Source: Mesobacillus subterraneus | GTDB lineage: Bacteria > Bacillota > Bacilli > Bacillales > Cytobacillaceae | Direction: 5' to 3' | Length of the DNA stretch: 58,555 bases | NCBI RefSeq assembly: GCF_003937825.1 | Contig: NZ_RSFW01000035.1 | Span: forward strand, 1 to 58,555 | Shown: positions 8,444 through 17,603 of the stretch, in pieces | How the letters are laid out: each line of letters opens with the position of its first letter | Numbering within the stretch: position 1 is the first letter of the stretch | The notes under the pieces: generated by a model | Told to the model about the DNA's origin: nothing | Databases searched by the model: none | Seen by the model: the letters and a program-made list of their open reading frames with translations, nothing else | Made by a program: the position numbers and the translations under genes

Positions 8444-9273
8444 TTTGCTCCCTCCATTGAAACGATTTTTTTATTTGTCAGCTCTAGCGCTGCTTCAATT
8501 CCCTTTTTCAGGTTGTTCTTCGTGGTAAACTGGTTCAAATCAATGCCCAGATTGACGATGGTCTGTGCAATTTCCGGCCTGATTCCGACGAGCATGCACT
8601 TGGCTCCAATCAGCCTTACCGCGTCTGCAGCCTGGATGATGTGGTGCGCAACCATTGTATCTACAACAGGCACACCTGTTATATCAATAAGTACAACCTC
8701 GGAACGGTGTTTCACCGCGCCTTTCAGCAGGTTCTCCATGATTTGCTTGGCACGTTCGGTATCGATTGTCCCGACTAACGGCATGACGGTGATCCCCTCA
8801 AACACTGGAATCAATGGGGCTGACAACTCCTGCAGGGCTATCTTTTGCAGGGAAACGGTCCTTTCCCATGTTGATGAATACACACTGACGATTTCGTTAT
8901 TCATCGGAGTTGACCAGCGATCAAATTCATATACCATGTCCATCTGGTTCTCGGCATTCACCAGGCCTTCTTTTTGCATACCTTCAAAAACAATCAAGTT
9001 AAAGGTGTGCAGACCCTTTGTGACAAAGGTCAGAGGCCAGCCAAGCCGGACGACTTTTTCCGCGAAATCCGTCAGCCTTTCAGTGTATTCCTCGTTCGTG
9101 CCCTTGAAATTAGAAATGATCAGATCGATAAACTCCTTGCTGGTCGAATTGAAAACCCGATCTGATACAAGGCGTATGACCCTTTCATCTGCTTCTTCTT
9201 TTGTTCTATCTATCCACTGATCCAGGATATCCTGTTTGTGAGCCTGGATGTAATTCGAAATTGTTTTATTCAT
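8440..9273 (-). CDS. rsbRA: Stressosome sensor RsbRA
   Basis: A 277-residue protein with an N-terminal helical globin-like sensor domain (about 1-140) and a C-terminal STAS domain beginning near [15 protein letters not shown]. Threonines in the [10 protein letters not shown] segment correspond to RsbT phosphorylation sites in B. subtilis. It is the first gene of the rsbR-S-T-U-V-W-sigB-X operon and overlaps rsbS by 4 nt. Confidence 0.94.
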   Translation of the reverse strand: MNKTISNYIQAHKQDILDQWIDRTKEEADERVIRLVSDRVFNSTSKEFIDLIISNFKGTNEEYTERLTDFAEKVVRLGWPLTFVTKGLHTFNLIVFEGMQKEGLVNAENQMDMVYEFDRWSTPMNNEIVSVYSSTWERTVSLQKIALQELSAPLIPVFEGITVMPLVGTIDTERAKQIMENLLKGAVKHRSEVVLIDITGVPVVDTMVAHHIIQAADAVRLIGAKCMLVGIRPEIAQTIVNLGIDLNQFTTKNNLKKGIEAALELTNKKIVSMEGAK

Positions 9274-9309
9274 TCCATCCTCCCCATTCTATCACAACAA
9301 AATTTTACA

Positions 9310-9335
9310 TTACCCTTTTCTGTCCAGTTGTAAAC
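9310..9335 (-). promoter_or_regulatory. Probable sigma-B promoter upstream of rsbRA
   Basis: Minus-strand GTTTAC (9335-9330) and GGGTAA (9315-9310) are separated by 14 nt, the same geometry as the rsbV promoter. The -10 ends about 37 nt before the rsbRA start. In B. subtilis the distal promoter is sigma-A dependent, so this would place the whole operon under sigma-B as well. I saw no convincing sigma-A promoter here. Confidence 0.65.
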
Positions 9336-9613
9336 CAATTTTAAAACTGTAAATAAATATTCATAATTTCCTGTATATATCTAACTCCATTTAATGATAA
9401 CAGTTTCTCTTCGTCAAATAAAATCAACTTATCGACATGTTTCCACGAAAATCGCATCCAGCTATTTTTAATATTCCTTACAAATCGATTTTCTATTTTA
9501 GAGGATGAATATTACTGTTTATTTTCCTTCCAAGTTGGCAAAAGAAAGATACGACTGTCCATCCCTTGTTTCTACATACTATACGAAGTATGATTTCATA
9601 TTTCGTCCAATCC

Positions 9614-9651
9614 ACAAAAAAAATAAAAGAGGCAAGCGATTAGCTTGCCTC
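9614..9651 (-). terminator. Second terminator downstream of ndoA
   Basis: Stem GAGGCAAGC/GCTTGCCTC with a 5-nt loop, followed on the minus strand by TTTTATTTTTTTT. With the terminator at 9722-9747 it insulates the rsb operon from the toxin module. The rest of the 9336-9613 gap is AT-rich, with no gene or further signal that I could recognise. Confidence 0.8.
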
Positions 9652-9721
9652 CACACAGAACACATCCGTTTTTATTTTATGGTATGTAAAAGGCCTGCTG
9701 GCAGGCCGCTTGCTTCGGTTA

Positions 9722-9747
9722 CAAAAAAACGCTCTTTTATAGAGCGT
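9722..9747 (-). terminator. Terminator of ndoAI-ndoA
   Basis: Stem ACGCTCT/AGAGCGT followed by seven T on the minus strand, 8 nt after the ndoA stop. A third weaker GC-rich palindrome (GGCCTGCTGGCAGGCC) lies between the two terminators. Confidence 0.85.
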
Positions 9748-9754
9748 GCTTTTA

Positions 9755-10105
9755 TCAGAATTCAATAAGACCTAAACTTACCTGAAGGGCTTCATCCACT
9801 TTTTCCATCATTTCGTCATCGAGATGGGTAATTTTATCGGTTAGGCGCTGTTTGTCGATAGTGCGTATTTGCTCCAATAAGATAACCGAATCTCGTTCAA
9901 AACCATACCGCTTCGCATCGATTTCTACATGGGTAGGAAGCTTTGCTTTTTGGATTTGAGCTGTGATCGCTGCGATAATGACTGTGGGACTAAACCGATT
10001 CCCGATGTCGTTTTGGATGACCAGGACAGGGCGCACTCCGCCTTGTTCCGAACCAACAACTGGGGATAGGTCCGCAAAATAGACGTCACCACGTTTGACA
10101 ATCAA
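9755..10105 (-). CDS. ndoA: Endoribonuclease toxin EndoA (MazF family)
   Basis: A 116-residue MazF/PemK-type RNase starting [20 protein letters not shown], with the conserved [12 protein letters not shown] loop. The B. subtilis homologue cuts mRNA at UACAU. The start is TTG at 10105, with GGAGG 8 nt upstream inside the last codons of ndoAI. It forms a type II toxin-antitoxin pair with ndoAI. In Bacilli the module sits upstream of the sigma-B operon, as here. Confidence 0.95.
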   Translation of the reverse strand: MIVKRGDVYFADLSPVVGSEQGGVRPVLVIQNDIGNRFSPTVIIAAITAQIQKAKLPTHVEIDAKRYGFERDSVILLEQIRTIDKQRLTDKITHLDDEMMEKVDEALQVSLGLIEF

Positions 10106-10109
10106 AGGA

Positions 10110-10391
10110 TTATCCTCCGCTGACTAGACGTTCGACTGTGTGTTCTGCCTCGTATTCTGCTTGAAATGCCTCAGATGCAATAGTCAGATTGATTTTGGCC
10201 ATTTCCATATAGCCTCGTCTCATGGATTCACGAATTTGTCTCTTTTTCTTCTCACGCAAAAACATTTTTGTTGCCTGATAAATAAATTCGCTGCGGTTTA
10301 CGTTCTCCTGCTTGACAAATCCATCAAGTTCACTCAATAGATGCTGCGGTAATTTTACCAAAATCTCAGTTGTTGCGCTGGATTCAGACAC
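10110..10391 (-). CDS. ndoAI: Antitoxin EndoAI (MazE-like)
   Basis: A ribbon-helix-helix type antitoxin of 93 residues ending [16 protein letters not shown] and ERLVSGG, matching B. subtilis EndoAI closely. I place the start at GTG 10391 ([12 protein letters not shown]), because GGAGG is 9 nt upstream, whereas the ATG two codons earlier is only 3 nt from it. It neutralises EndoA by direct binding. The stop precedes the toxin start by 4 nt. Confidence 0.93.
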   Translation of the reverse strand: MSESSATTEILVKLPQHLLSELDGFVKQENVNRSEFIYQATKMFLREKKKRQIRESMRRGYMEMAKINLTIASEAFQAEYEAEHTVERLVSGG

Positions 10392-10614
10392 AAACATACA
10401 CCTCCACCATCATCACTACATACCGTTATTAAATTCTTTATCTCTCTACCATTACTAATATTATCACTATTTCTGCAAGATGCAAAGGTAAATCAGCAAT
10501 TCTTCAGTATTATCGGCCAAAAAAATAGGGTTTTATGCATGTTTTTAGCCGAAATAAACAGGATTGTTAATTACTGGATGTGTTTTATAACAAATATCTC
10601 TTCGCAGTCTCCGC

Positions 10615-11772
10615 TTATAACAGTGAATTATTAAGGCCTACTACCTCGCCGTCCTGTCTGTACAGTCTCGGCACCCTCGACGAAATGATGCAAGGGACTT
10701 CATAATTGATCGTTTCTAGCTTCTTGGCAATCTCGTTGATCGAGATGGTCTCTCCGTCCTGATGGCCAATCAGGGTCGCGATCGTACCGACCGGAACCTC
10801 CTGCGGCAGCCTGATCATGCACTGATCCATGCAGATTCGGCCGATAATCGGCGATCTCTTGCCATCGACCAGCACTTCCTGTCCTTGAAGCTTTCGTATC
10901 CATCCATCAGCATACCCAATTGGAAGCGTCCCTACCCAAATTTCTTCGGGCGCTTCATAGGTTGCACCGTAGCTGACCTTTTCACCCTTCTCGAGCTTTT
11001 TCACATGCACAAGTCTCGAATGGAGCGAAAATGCCTCTTTTAACTCGACTGGCAATTCCGGCGCGATCTCCATCGACGGTGCCAGCCCGTACATGGCGAT
11101 CCCTACCCTCACCGCGTTGAAACGGGCATCCGCGTGCATCAAGGCTGCGGCACTATTGCTGCTGTGAACGACAGGGGGCAGCTTATCCAATGCGCCAATC
11201 ATTTCCTTAAAGAGAGCGAGCTGTTTGGTAAAATACGTGTCATCCCGTTCATCCGCTGTCGCATAGTGGGTATAAATTCCATGCAGCTGAAGTCTTTCAT
11301 CCTCGTTGATCAATTGTTCCGCTGCCTTCAATTCTCTTACGGTACGGATCCCGATTCGGCCCATTCCTGTATCTATTTTTATATGAAGCAAAAGAAGCGC
11401 ATCTGCTTTCAGGACTTCACGGGCCTTAACGAGCCAATCCTCCTGGAAAACCGTAAGAATGATTCCTTCCTCTGCTGCGATGTTCACATCCTCCGGCCTG
11501 CTGGCACCAAGCACGAGCACCGACGCGGTGATCCCTTTCTTCCTTAGCGCCAGGGCCTCGTCCATAAACGCGACAGCCAACATTGATGCTCCCGCCTTCA
11601 AAGCCGCTTCCGCCACCTGCGAATCCCCATGTCCGTAAGCATTCGCCTTCACCACTGCAATAAATTCGACATCTTCCGGCAAATGGCACCTGATCGCCTC
11701 CACATTCGCCCCGATATGATCCATGTCCACCTCCGCCCATGTATCACGGTAAAAAAATCCTTGCTCCTCCAA
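10615..11772 (-). CDS. alr: Alanine racemase
   Basis: A 385-residue fold-type III PLP enzyme. The PLP lysine is in AVVKANAYGHGD (Lys42) and the second-domain active-site region includes PIGYADGW. It interconverts L- and D-alanine, supplying the D-Ala used by the Ddl and MurF enzymes in this same window. The start is TTG at 11772 with GGAG 5 nt before it. The neighbours (ydcC upstream, ndoAI downstream) match B. subtilis. Confidence 0.96.
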   Translation of the reverse strand: MEEQGFFYRDTWAEVDMDHIGANVEAIRCHLPEDVEFIAVVKANAYGHGDSQVAEAALKAGASMLAVAFMDEALALRKKGITASVLVLGASRPEDVNIAAEEGIILTVFQEDWLVKAREVLKADALLLLHIKIDTGMGRIGIRTVRELKAAEQLINEDERLQLHGIYTHYATADERDDTYFTKQLALFKEMIGALDKLPPVVHSSNSAAALMHADARFNAVRVGIAMYGLAPSMEIAPELPVELKEAFSLHSRLVHVKKLEKGEKVSYGATYEAPEEIWVGTLPIGYADGWIRKLQGQEVLVDGKRSPIIGRICMDQCMIRLPQEVPVGTIATLIGHQDGETISINEIAKKLETINYEVPCIISSRVPRLYRQDGEVVGLNNSLL

Positions 11773-12041
11773 CGAAACTCCACTTCCTTCAATCCGAACA
11801 TTTTTTATTGTTTTATTATCAAACCGAAAGAACTCAATGTCAAATGGATAATATTTGCGTGGATTTCGAGTCGGTGAAAGTTGCGCGCGGGTTTATGAAA
11901 TGGGTTTATTGTTTGATGATGTGCAGGAATTTGGTGCTTACGCTGGTGATGTGCACGGGTTTGGTGTTTCCTTTGATTGGTGAAGCGCAGTAATTCAATG
12001 TTTCCGCTGATGCTCGTTTGCGCCGGACTTGATTTTACGGT

Positions 12042-12160
12042 GAAATTATATATATATTCCTTAAAAAATGGATATATTCCTTAAAAGTTAAATATATTCC
12101 TTAAAAAATGATTTTATTCCGTAAAAACCGTATATATTCCTTAAAATCGATTTTTATTCC
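12042..12160. repeat. Intergenic array A: six 20-bp units
   Basis: ATTCC recurs exactly every 20 bp, ending at 12060, 12080, 12100, 12120, 12140 and 12160. The unit resembles TTAAAAAATGGATATATTCC; the middle is conserved while the NNNG junction varies. It lies in the 460-bp gap between ydcC and alr, both on the minus strand. The rest of this gap (11773-12040) shows no gene. Confidence 0.85.
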
Positions 12161-12188
12161 AAAATCCAAATCTCCTGCCGAGAAGCAA

Positions 12189-12221
12189 TAAAAAAACAGG
12201 CCCAGGTTACACTGAGCCTGC
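12189..12221 (-). terminator. Terminator downstream of ydcC
   Basis: Minus-strand stem CAGGCTCAG/CTGGGCCTG (one mismatch) followed by seven T, ten bases after the ydcC stop. Confidence 0.8.
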
Positions 12222-12231
12222 ATTCGGAATC

Positions 12232-13245
12232 TTATTTTTCCATATCGGAGAGGACCGATTTTGCAACCATTTCCAATTCTTCCGGAGTCAGGCTCGTGGA
12301 AGCGAGCATATAATCGACTCCGAGGTGAGTCCATGAAATCGATGTCCCGTTCATGGCGCCGATCGTGAAGCCAAGGTCAACTGGCTGGCCTGTCATGTTG
12401 ATCGAAGAGGACATTGCAGGCATGGCGTCTGCTTTTTCTTGGATCAGCGTGAAGGACTTTCCCCCGTCATATGTCAGTACGATGCGCTTGCCGTTCTCTG
12501 TGGTGATTTCTTTTTCATCCACCAAAGTCACACCAGGGATTTCAGCGACTGGGTATTTAACGGTAAATTCATTATCTTCCACTTCAGCCATTACCGGTAC
12601 CTCAACCTGTGCTCTCGTCATATTCTTTTTCATATCAAACGCGTCTTTGTCAAAGCTTGCGTCGAATTTCACTTCAGAGAACTCGACCGTAACCAGGGAG
12701 TTGCGGTCCGGATCCATTACCTTGACGCTGACCGGCGCCAGGTTCTTTTTGTTCAGCTTGATTTCCTGGATCGGAAGCATTTTGTTGTTCTGGTATCTTG
12801 TTTTTGTTTCGAACACATAGTGTTCTTTCGTGGCCGAGAATTTCGCTTGCTTATCCTCGAGGATATCCGTGATTAAAGATTCGTAAAGGTACGCCTGGCT
12901 GCTGTTTTTCGGCCATTCGCTCTGGAAGCGGAAGCTCTTGTTCAGCGCAGGTGTCAGAACAAATACGCCTTCCTCATTCCTGAGGATCATCTGGCTCTGG
13001 TCTTTCTGGGCATTCTTCAGGTTCACACGGTAGAACGACGGATCTTTGTGCCAGATTTCCACGTCATACACTTGCGGCTCCGTCCCCATCTGCAGCGTCA
13101 TCTTTGCCTTAGCCTTGTAACTCTTCAACTCATTGAGCGTTCCATCCAACTCCTTAACCACAGATTCCTGTGATTTCGTACCGCAGGCAGCCAGAGCAAA
13201 AATAACCATGAGCCCGGCGAGAAGCAGCAACAACCTTTTCTTCAT
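12232..13245 (-). CDS. ydcC: Outer-layer/sporulation lipoprotein YdcC (LolA-like)
   Basis: A 337-residue lipoprotein with a signal peptide starting MKKRLLLLLAGL and a lipobox LAAC followed by GTKSQES. The body looks like the LolA/RseB-type beta fold assigned to YdcC, with VKYPVAEIPGV near residue 240. The start is the ATG at 13245, behind AAAGGGG; eight upstream codons are open but lack a site. It sits between acpS and alr as in B. subtilis, where ydcC is linked to sporulation. Its molecular role is unknown. Confidence 0.88.
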   Translation of the reverse strand: MKKRLLLLLAGLMVIFALAACGTKSQESVVKELDGTLNELKSYKAKAKMTLQMGTEPQVYDVEIWHKDPSFYRVNLKNAQKDQSQMILRNEEGVFVLTPALNKSFRFQSEWPKNSSQAYLYESLITDILEDKQAKFSATKEHYVFETKTRYQNNKMLPIQEIKLNKKNLAPVSVKVMDPDRNSLVTVEFSEVKFDASFDKDAFDMKKNMTRAQVEVPVMAEVEDNEFTVKYPVAEIPGVTLVDEKEITTENGKRIVLTYDGGKSFTLIQEKADAMPAMSSSINMTGQPVDLGFTIGAMNGTSISWTHLGVDYMLASTSLTPEELEMVAKSVLSDMEK

Positions 13246-13436
13246 TCTTCCAACCCCTTTTAGTCTCATTTAAACGTGTAAAGGGAAAGAAAGGACAGGA
13301 TTAAGACACTGGCTGCAATATTGCTTTAAGTGTAATCCGCGCAGCCATGTTCCCGCCGCCTAACCTTGTCTCCCTTACTGCATTATGAATATATGAGACA
13401 ACCTGGGCGAATATGCCCTTGGGATTGACAAGCATT

Positions 13437-13790
13437 TTAAATTTTTTCGATGACCACCTGTGCAATCGCATATTGCTCACTGTGGGAAATCGAGAGATGA
13501 ATCCCTTCCATATACGGTCTGGTGATGATCGGGCGTCCATGGGGATCGTTTTCGACCTCTATATCCTGGAACGATAATTCCTTGCCGATCCCGGTCCCTC
13601 TCGCTTTTGAAAAAGCTTCCTTTGCCGCCCAGCGCCCTGCAAGGAACTCCATACCTCTCCGTTCATTAAACCGGCTGTAGACTTCCTTTTCTTTTTCCGT
13701 TAAAACCCGATCCGGAAACCGCGGCTGCGACTGTACCAGCTTGGATATCCGGCCGATCTCTACAATATCAATCCCTGTTCCGATGATCAT
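13437..13790 (-). CDS. acpS: Holo-[acyl-carrier-protein] synthase
   Basis: A 117-residue phosphopantetheinyl transferase of the AcpS type: GTGIDIVEIGRI at the N-terminus (Asp8 metal ligand) and FLAGRWAAKEAFSKARGTGIG in the centre. It transfers 4'-phosphopantetheine from CoA to ACP for fatty acid synthesis. It diverges from the rhomboid gene across a 104-bp gap. Confidence 0.96.
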   Translation of the reverse strand: MIIGTGIDIVEIGRISKLVQSQPRFPDRVLTEKEKEVYSRFNERRGMEFLAGRWAAKEAFSKARGTGIGKELSFQDIEVENDPHGRPIITRPYMEGIHLSISHSEQYAIAQVVIEKI

Positions 13791-13894
13791 TTTTCCAGCT
13801 CCCTTCTAAAAAAGATGCATGCAGCATACAAAATAGTGTACAACTTTTGCCTAATAGGGCTATCCTTTATGTATTAGTACCCAGGAGGTTTTGC

Positions 13895-14479
13895 ATGTTT
13901 ACAAGAACCGAAAGCTTGCGCGATTTCATCCGATTCTATCCGGTCATTTCATTGATTATCTCCATTCATATCTTATTATATTTGCTGACTTCAATGCCAG
14001 TTCTCCCGAGCCGATCTGCATTCGAGCTTCTGTCAGGTGTGAACTTGTACATTGTCAACGGCGAGTATTGGCGGGTCGTAACGCCAATCTTCATGCATGC
14101 CGGATTTGCGCATTTGCTGTTCAACAGCTTCTCGCTCGTTTTGTTCGGTCCTGCACTTGAACGGCTGCTTGGCAGGACAAAATTCATCCTGCTGTACCTT
14201 GGAACAGGCATCGCGGCCAACCTCGCGACACTGATCCTAGAACCGCTGACGTACACACATGTCGGTTCTAGTGGAGCGATTTTCGGACTGTTCGGTTTCT
14301 ATATCTCAATCGTCATCTTCCGCAAAGCGATGCTGTCGCGTGAAAATTCCCAGACGATCATGACCATCGCGATCATTGCCGTCATCATGACCTTCGTCCA
14401 GTCAAACATCAATATTACCGCCCATATCTTCGGCATGCTCGCCGGCTTTCTTGCCGGGACCGCCGCCTATAGAAAGTGA
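13895..14479 (+). CDS. ydcA: Rhomboid family intramembrane serine protease
   Basis: A 194-residue protein with about six hydrophobic segments. The rhomboid catalytic serine is in VGSSGAIFGLFG, the histidine in TAHIFGMLAG, and an HLLFN motif lies in the second helix. Rhomboids cleave substrates within the membrane. I place the start at ATG 13895, since AGGAGG lies just upstream; an earlier in-frame ATG at 13847 has no site. It is divergent from acpS, as in B. subtilis. Confidence 0.9.
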   Translation: MFTRTESLRDFIRFYPVISLIISIHILLYLLTSMPVLPSRSAFELLSGVNLYIVNGEYWRVVTPIFMHAGFAHLLFNSFSLVLFGPALERLLGRTKFILLYLGTGIAANLATLILEPLTYTHVGSSGAIFGLFGFYISIVIFRKAMLSRENSQTIMTIAIIAVIMTFVQSNINITAHIFGMLAGFLAGTAAYRK

Positions 14480-14507
14480 AAAAGCGCCCTACTCGGCGCT
14501 TTTTCCT
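14479..14507. terminator. Bidirectional terminator between ydcA and ydbT
   Basis: Stem AAAAAGCGCC/GGCGCTTTTT with a 6-nt loop lies directly at the convergent gene ends. It is effective in either direction. Confidence 0.85.
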
Positions 14508-15949
14508 TTTTCCTCGTGTGAGTACCATTGATAAATCAGGCCAGCATGCTGTTTTTCCAGGTCCACTACTTTTCCGCCTGCTCCGCCATGGCCTGATTTC
14601 ACAATCGCCTCGACGGTTGCAAGCTTCTTCTTCCTTTGAAACAAGCCCTCCTTGACACTGAAAGACTGGACTTTATTTTTCCTCATATAAACTGTATTCT
14701 TCACAATGTTCCGGTACCGCAACGTCAGCATTCCCTGATCAAGACTCCATCCGGCGTCTTTGTAGACCAGGTATGACCAGAGCGCCGAAATCGCCAGCAG
14801 GACCAGAGCGCTATAGCCCCACGGCCTTAAAAACCAAATGGCAGCAATGATGACAGGGAGCACAAACAGCCAGCCTCTCAGCAGATACCTGCGGTACGCC
14901 CGTGCCGGTGCAGGTGATACATCAACCCGAAAATGGTAATCCGTCAAATGGGGTTCAAGCAAACCTGGTATTTTGCTTTTTTTAACAATTGGCAGGATGA
15001 TAACCTTCGAGCTTTCCTGGTCAAGCGCCGATCCGCCCGCACTCTCGACGTAGGCAGATGCAAATCCCAAAGGCTGACGGATCAGATTCTCGCTGATACG
15101 GACAGCCTGGATCCGTTTCAGCGGGATCGTAAACTGCCTCTTTTCCAGCAAGCCTCTTGTGATCACAAGGTCCTGATCCACCCTCCTCACGGTAAAATGG
15201 GCGTATTTCAGCATAGTACCAAGCAGCGCAATCAACCATGCCAGCAAGAATCCGATAAAGACAACGATGCTGACAAAAATAACGCCACTTTGAACGAAAT
15301 GCTCCACTCCATCGAAAATCTGTTCATAAGGGATGAATTCTTCGAACTGAAAGACGAATGCCATCACGGCGGAGATAACGACGCCGACACCGCCTGAGGT
15401 AGACGCTAGCAGCAGCAGTTCCCCAGGTGACATTTTATATAGCAGATCTTCCTTTATCTCCTGTTCATTGAGATCCTCTTCAAGCACTTCCTTTTTCTTG
15501 ATGGAAACCAAATACTCATGGATTTCCTTTGCATCCTGCTTCGATATGGCTGTCAGGACCGCCTCGCCATCCTGGAGGCCCATTCCGCCGGAACCCGCTG
15601 TCTCGACTTTAACTTTTACCAGACCGAACAGCCGCTGTAAAATCCCCTCAGATAAATCCAGGCTCTGGATCCTGTCAAAAGGAATATAGCGTTTTTTCCT
15701 GACGATCACTCCGTATTCGATTCTCAACTCACCTTGTTCAATCCGGTAGGTGAACCTGTACCAGGCCAGTACGCCATATACAAGCACGAGAACAACAACC
15801 CCGATCGAGCCGAACAGGTAAAATAAATCCCAGTTCGTTCCCCTGCTTCCGAAGACGACGAAAATCAGGAAAGGGATGATCATTTCTTTCAGCTGGCGAA
15901 GCGCATTGACGACAGCCGCGACTGGATGCAGTCTTTTTGACTCAGACAT
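14489..15949 (-). CDS. ydbT: Membrane protein with bacterial PH domains YdbT
   Basis: About 486 residues with alternating paired membrane helices and repeated bPH2 domains, recognisable by phrases such as YIPFDRIQSLDLSEGILQRL and FTIPLKRIQAVRISENLIRQ. The start is the ATG at 15949, overlapping the ydbS stop (ATGTCTGA). Length is close to the B. subtilis protein. The ydbS-ydbT pair is linked by literature to resistance against certain antimicrobials; that role is not visible from sequence. Confidence 0.88.
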   Translation of the reverse strand: MSESKRLHPVAAVVNALRQLKEMIIPFLIFVVFGSRGTNWDLFYLFGSIGVVVLVLVYGVLAWYRFTYRIEQGELRIEYGVIVRKKRYIPFDRIQSLDLSEGILQRLFGLVKVKVETAGSGGMGLQDGEAVLTAISKQDAKEIHEYLVSIKKKEVLEEDLNEQEIKEDLLYKMSPGELLLLASTSGGVGVVISAVMAFVFQFEEFIPYEQIFDGVEHFVQSGVIFVSIVVFIGFLLAWLIALLGTMLKYAHFTVRRVDQDLVITRGLLEKRQFTIPLKRIQAVRISENLIRQPLGFASAYVESAGGSALDQESSKVIILPIVKKSKIPGLLEPHLTDYHFRVDVSPAPARAYRRYLLRGWLFVLPVIIAAIWFLRPWGYSALVLLAISALWSYLVYKDAGWSLDQGMLTLRYRNIVKNTVYMRKNKVQSFSVKEGLFQRKKKLATVEAIVKSGHGGAGGKVVDLEKQHAGLIYQWYSHEEKGKSAE

Positions 15950-16424
15950 CTTCATCCGCCACCCTTGCCAATCTGGAAATCGAAGTCCGTAAATGCTCCG
16001 CTTCCTCCATATCAAGCGCCGGTATTTCATGGACTGTTGCCGCCGTCGAAATCGTCACTGTCGATAGATGATACTTCCGCAAAAGAGGTCCCTGCTGGGT
16101 ATCAACATGCTGGACACGGATCATCGGGATCAGCGTCCTCTTCACAATGAACACCCCGTATTGCAGCTCAATCTCCTGCTCCCGCACCTCATAGCGCCAC
16201 CGTTTCCAGCGCATTTTCGGCAGTAAAAAAATGAATAAATAACTATATAAAGCAGCTGCACCAAGAGCTGCGGCGATGACCCAGTAAGGAAAATCAAATA
16301 GTATCTTCAGGGCGACCAGTCCACCTGCTATAACCCAGACTACAAGGGAATGGAGGCCGGCAGCTATTTTCCAGACAGTCAACGCCCGCTCCGAAATCCG
16401 CTTTTGCGGCTCAGAAATCGTCAT
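15942..16424 (-). CDS. ydbS: Membrane protein with a bacterial PH domain YdbS
   Basis: A 160-residue protein with two N-terminal membrane helices followed by one bPH2 domain (LIPMIRVQHVDTQQGPLLRK). The ATG at 16424 follows GGGTGG, and the length matches B. subtilis YdbS; the longer frame from 16451 is unlikely. Translationally coupled to ydbT and probably in the same complex. Confidence 0.87.
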   Translation of the reverse strand: MTISEPQKRISERALTVWKIAAGLHSLVVWVIAGGLVALKILFDFPYWVIAAALGAAALYSYLFIFLLPKMRWKRWRYEVREQEIELQYGVFIVKRTLIPMIRVQHVDTQQGPLLRKYHLSTVTISTAATVHEIPALDMEEAEHLRTSISRLARVADEDV

Positions 16425-16568
16425 AAAGCACCCACCCGTTTTCTTTTCCAATTAATAGCACCTTCTAGTATACAACAACAGTGCCAGCATGAGGCATTAA
16501 ATTGAAAAAGAAACGATTTCGGCAGGTGCTTAACAATCCCCAAATTTTGTCGAGCGAAAGTGCACTGA

Positions 16569-17534
16569 TTATTGTAGGAGGAAGCTGCTCCCGTCAATTT
16601 TTTCAATGGAAGGAAGCTGTGAAAGGTCCTCAGCCAGCTTGAACAGGGCGAGATCTTTCTTTTTCGCTTCGATCATACAGTGGATTTCCGGGACCGAGCC
16701 TTTTATACCGTTGAGGAAATCCATGAACATGTCGGCATCAACATACTCAGCATGTGCACGGAAATCTTTTTCTGACCGCGGACTGGATATATGCATTTTC
16801 ACAGGCAATTTGGAATGCTCCCAGGTTCCGACGACCCGCTCCCACTGTTCCTGCCAGTTGATCTCATCATGGTGGGCAAGGTGATGATGATAATCTAATA
16901 CAAGCGGGATACCCAATTTCTCGCACAGGTACAAGGTGTCATGCAATGTAAAAGAAGTGTCGTCATTTTCAAGGATGATCATATTCTGCAGCCTGGCCGA
17001 AATCAGGCCCCAGTTATGGATGAACTGTTCCAGCGCCTTCTCCCTGTCCTCATAAACACCGCCAACATGAAGAACACATCGATGCTCTGGATCGATTCCC
17101 ATCCCCTTCAGCAAAGCATGGTGCATCGCCAGGGTTTTGACTGAATTATTGAGCGTCTCCGTTTTCAGGGTATTGAGCAGGACGAAATGATCTGGATGAA
17201 AATCAACTCGCATCGGATTGGCTTCTAAGAAGGTGGCGATTTCTTTCAGTGGTTCTTTTATCGCCCGCATATACTTCCAATCCGCAAGTTCCTCATGGTT
17301 CGCAAGCGGGATCAGCCTAGAGCTCAGCCTGAAAAAGTGAATCTCGTTCGCTTTGCTGTGTCTCAAGAGGCGAAGGCAATTTTCCAGATTGGAAATAGCG
17401 ATCCTTTCGAGCTTGTTGATGGCTCCTTCCCTGTCCTTGATTGCCTGGAACTGCTTAAAGGTCATCGTCTGCGAAGGAGAGGCATTTTTCAGTTCCTCGC
17501 TCATCGCTACATAACCAAGCCTAACGATTGTCAT
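16569..17534 (-). CDS. uvsE: UV DNA damage endonuclease UvsE
   Basis: A 321-residue TIM-barrel endonuclease beginning MTIVRLGYVAMSEEL, with family motifs FFRLSSRLIPL, HPDHFVLLNT, ENDDTSFT and PLVLDYHHHLAHHD that supply metal ligands. The family nicks DNA 5' to UV photoproducts. The start at 17534 has AGAGGGGGAG upstream; the frame is open for 17 more codons without a site. It lies between ydbS and cshA, an insertion relative to B. subtilis 168, in line with its known presence in other Bacilli. Confidence 0.92.
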   Translation of the reverse strand: MTIVRLGYVAMSEELKNASPSQTMTFKQFQAIKDREGAINKLERIAISNLENCLRLLRHSKANEIHFFRLSSRLIPLANHEELADWKYMRAIKEPLKEIATFLEANPMRVDFHPDHFVLLNTLKTETLNNSVKTLAMHHALLKGMGIDPEHRCVLHVGGVYEDREKALEQFIHNWGLISARLQNMIILENDDTSFTLHDTLYLCEKLGIPLVLDYHHHLAHHDEINWQEQWERVVGTWEHSKLPVKMHISSPRSEKDFRAHAEYVDADMFMDFLNGIKGSVPEIHCMIEAKKKDLALFKLAEDLSQLPSIEKIDGSSFLLQ

Positions 17535-17603
17535 TGCACACACTCCCCCTCTTTTACAGGTAGTATGCCCAAGTTCGTTTTGCATAGGAGAAAATCTCGG
17601 GCT

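Noticed and set aside
9505-9768. 87-residue plus-strand ORF
   Set aside because: It runs through two or three terminators and the 3' end of ndoA, has no ribosome binding site and no protein-like composition.
12101-12334. 77-residue ORF over array A and the ydcC end
   Set aside because: It overlaps the terminator, the repeat array and ydcC in a shadow frame.
13301-13540. 79-residue minus-strand ORF downstream of acpS
   Set aside because: Its first half overlaps acpS in another frame, and internal starts lack a ribosome binding site. I treat 13270-13436 as noncoding.
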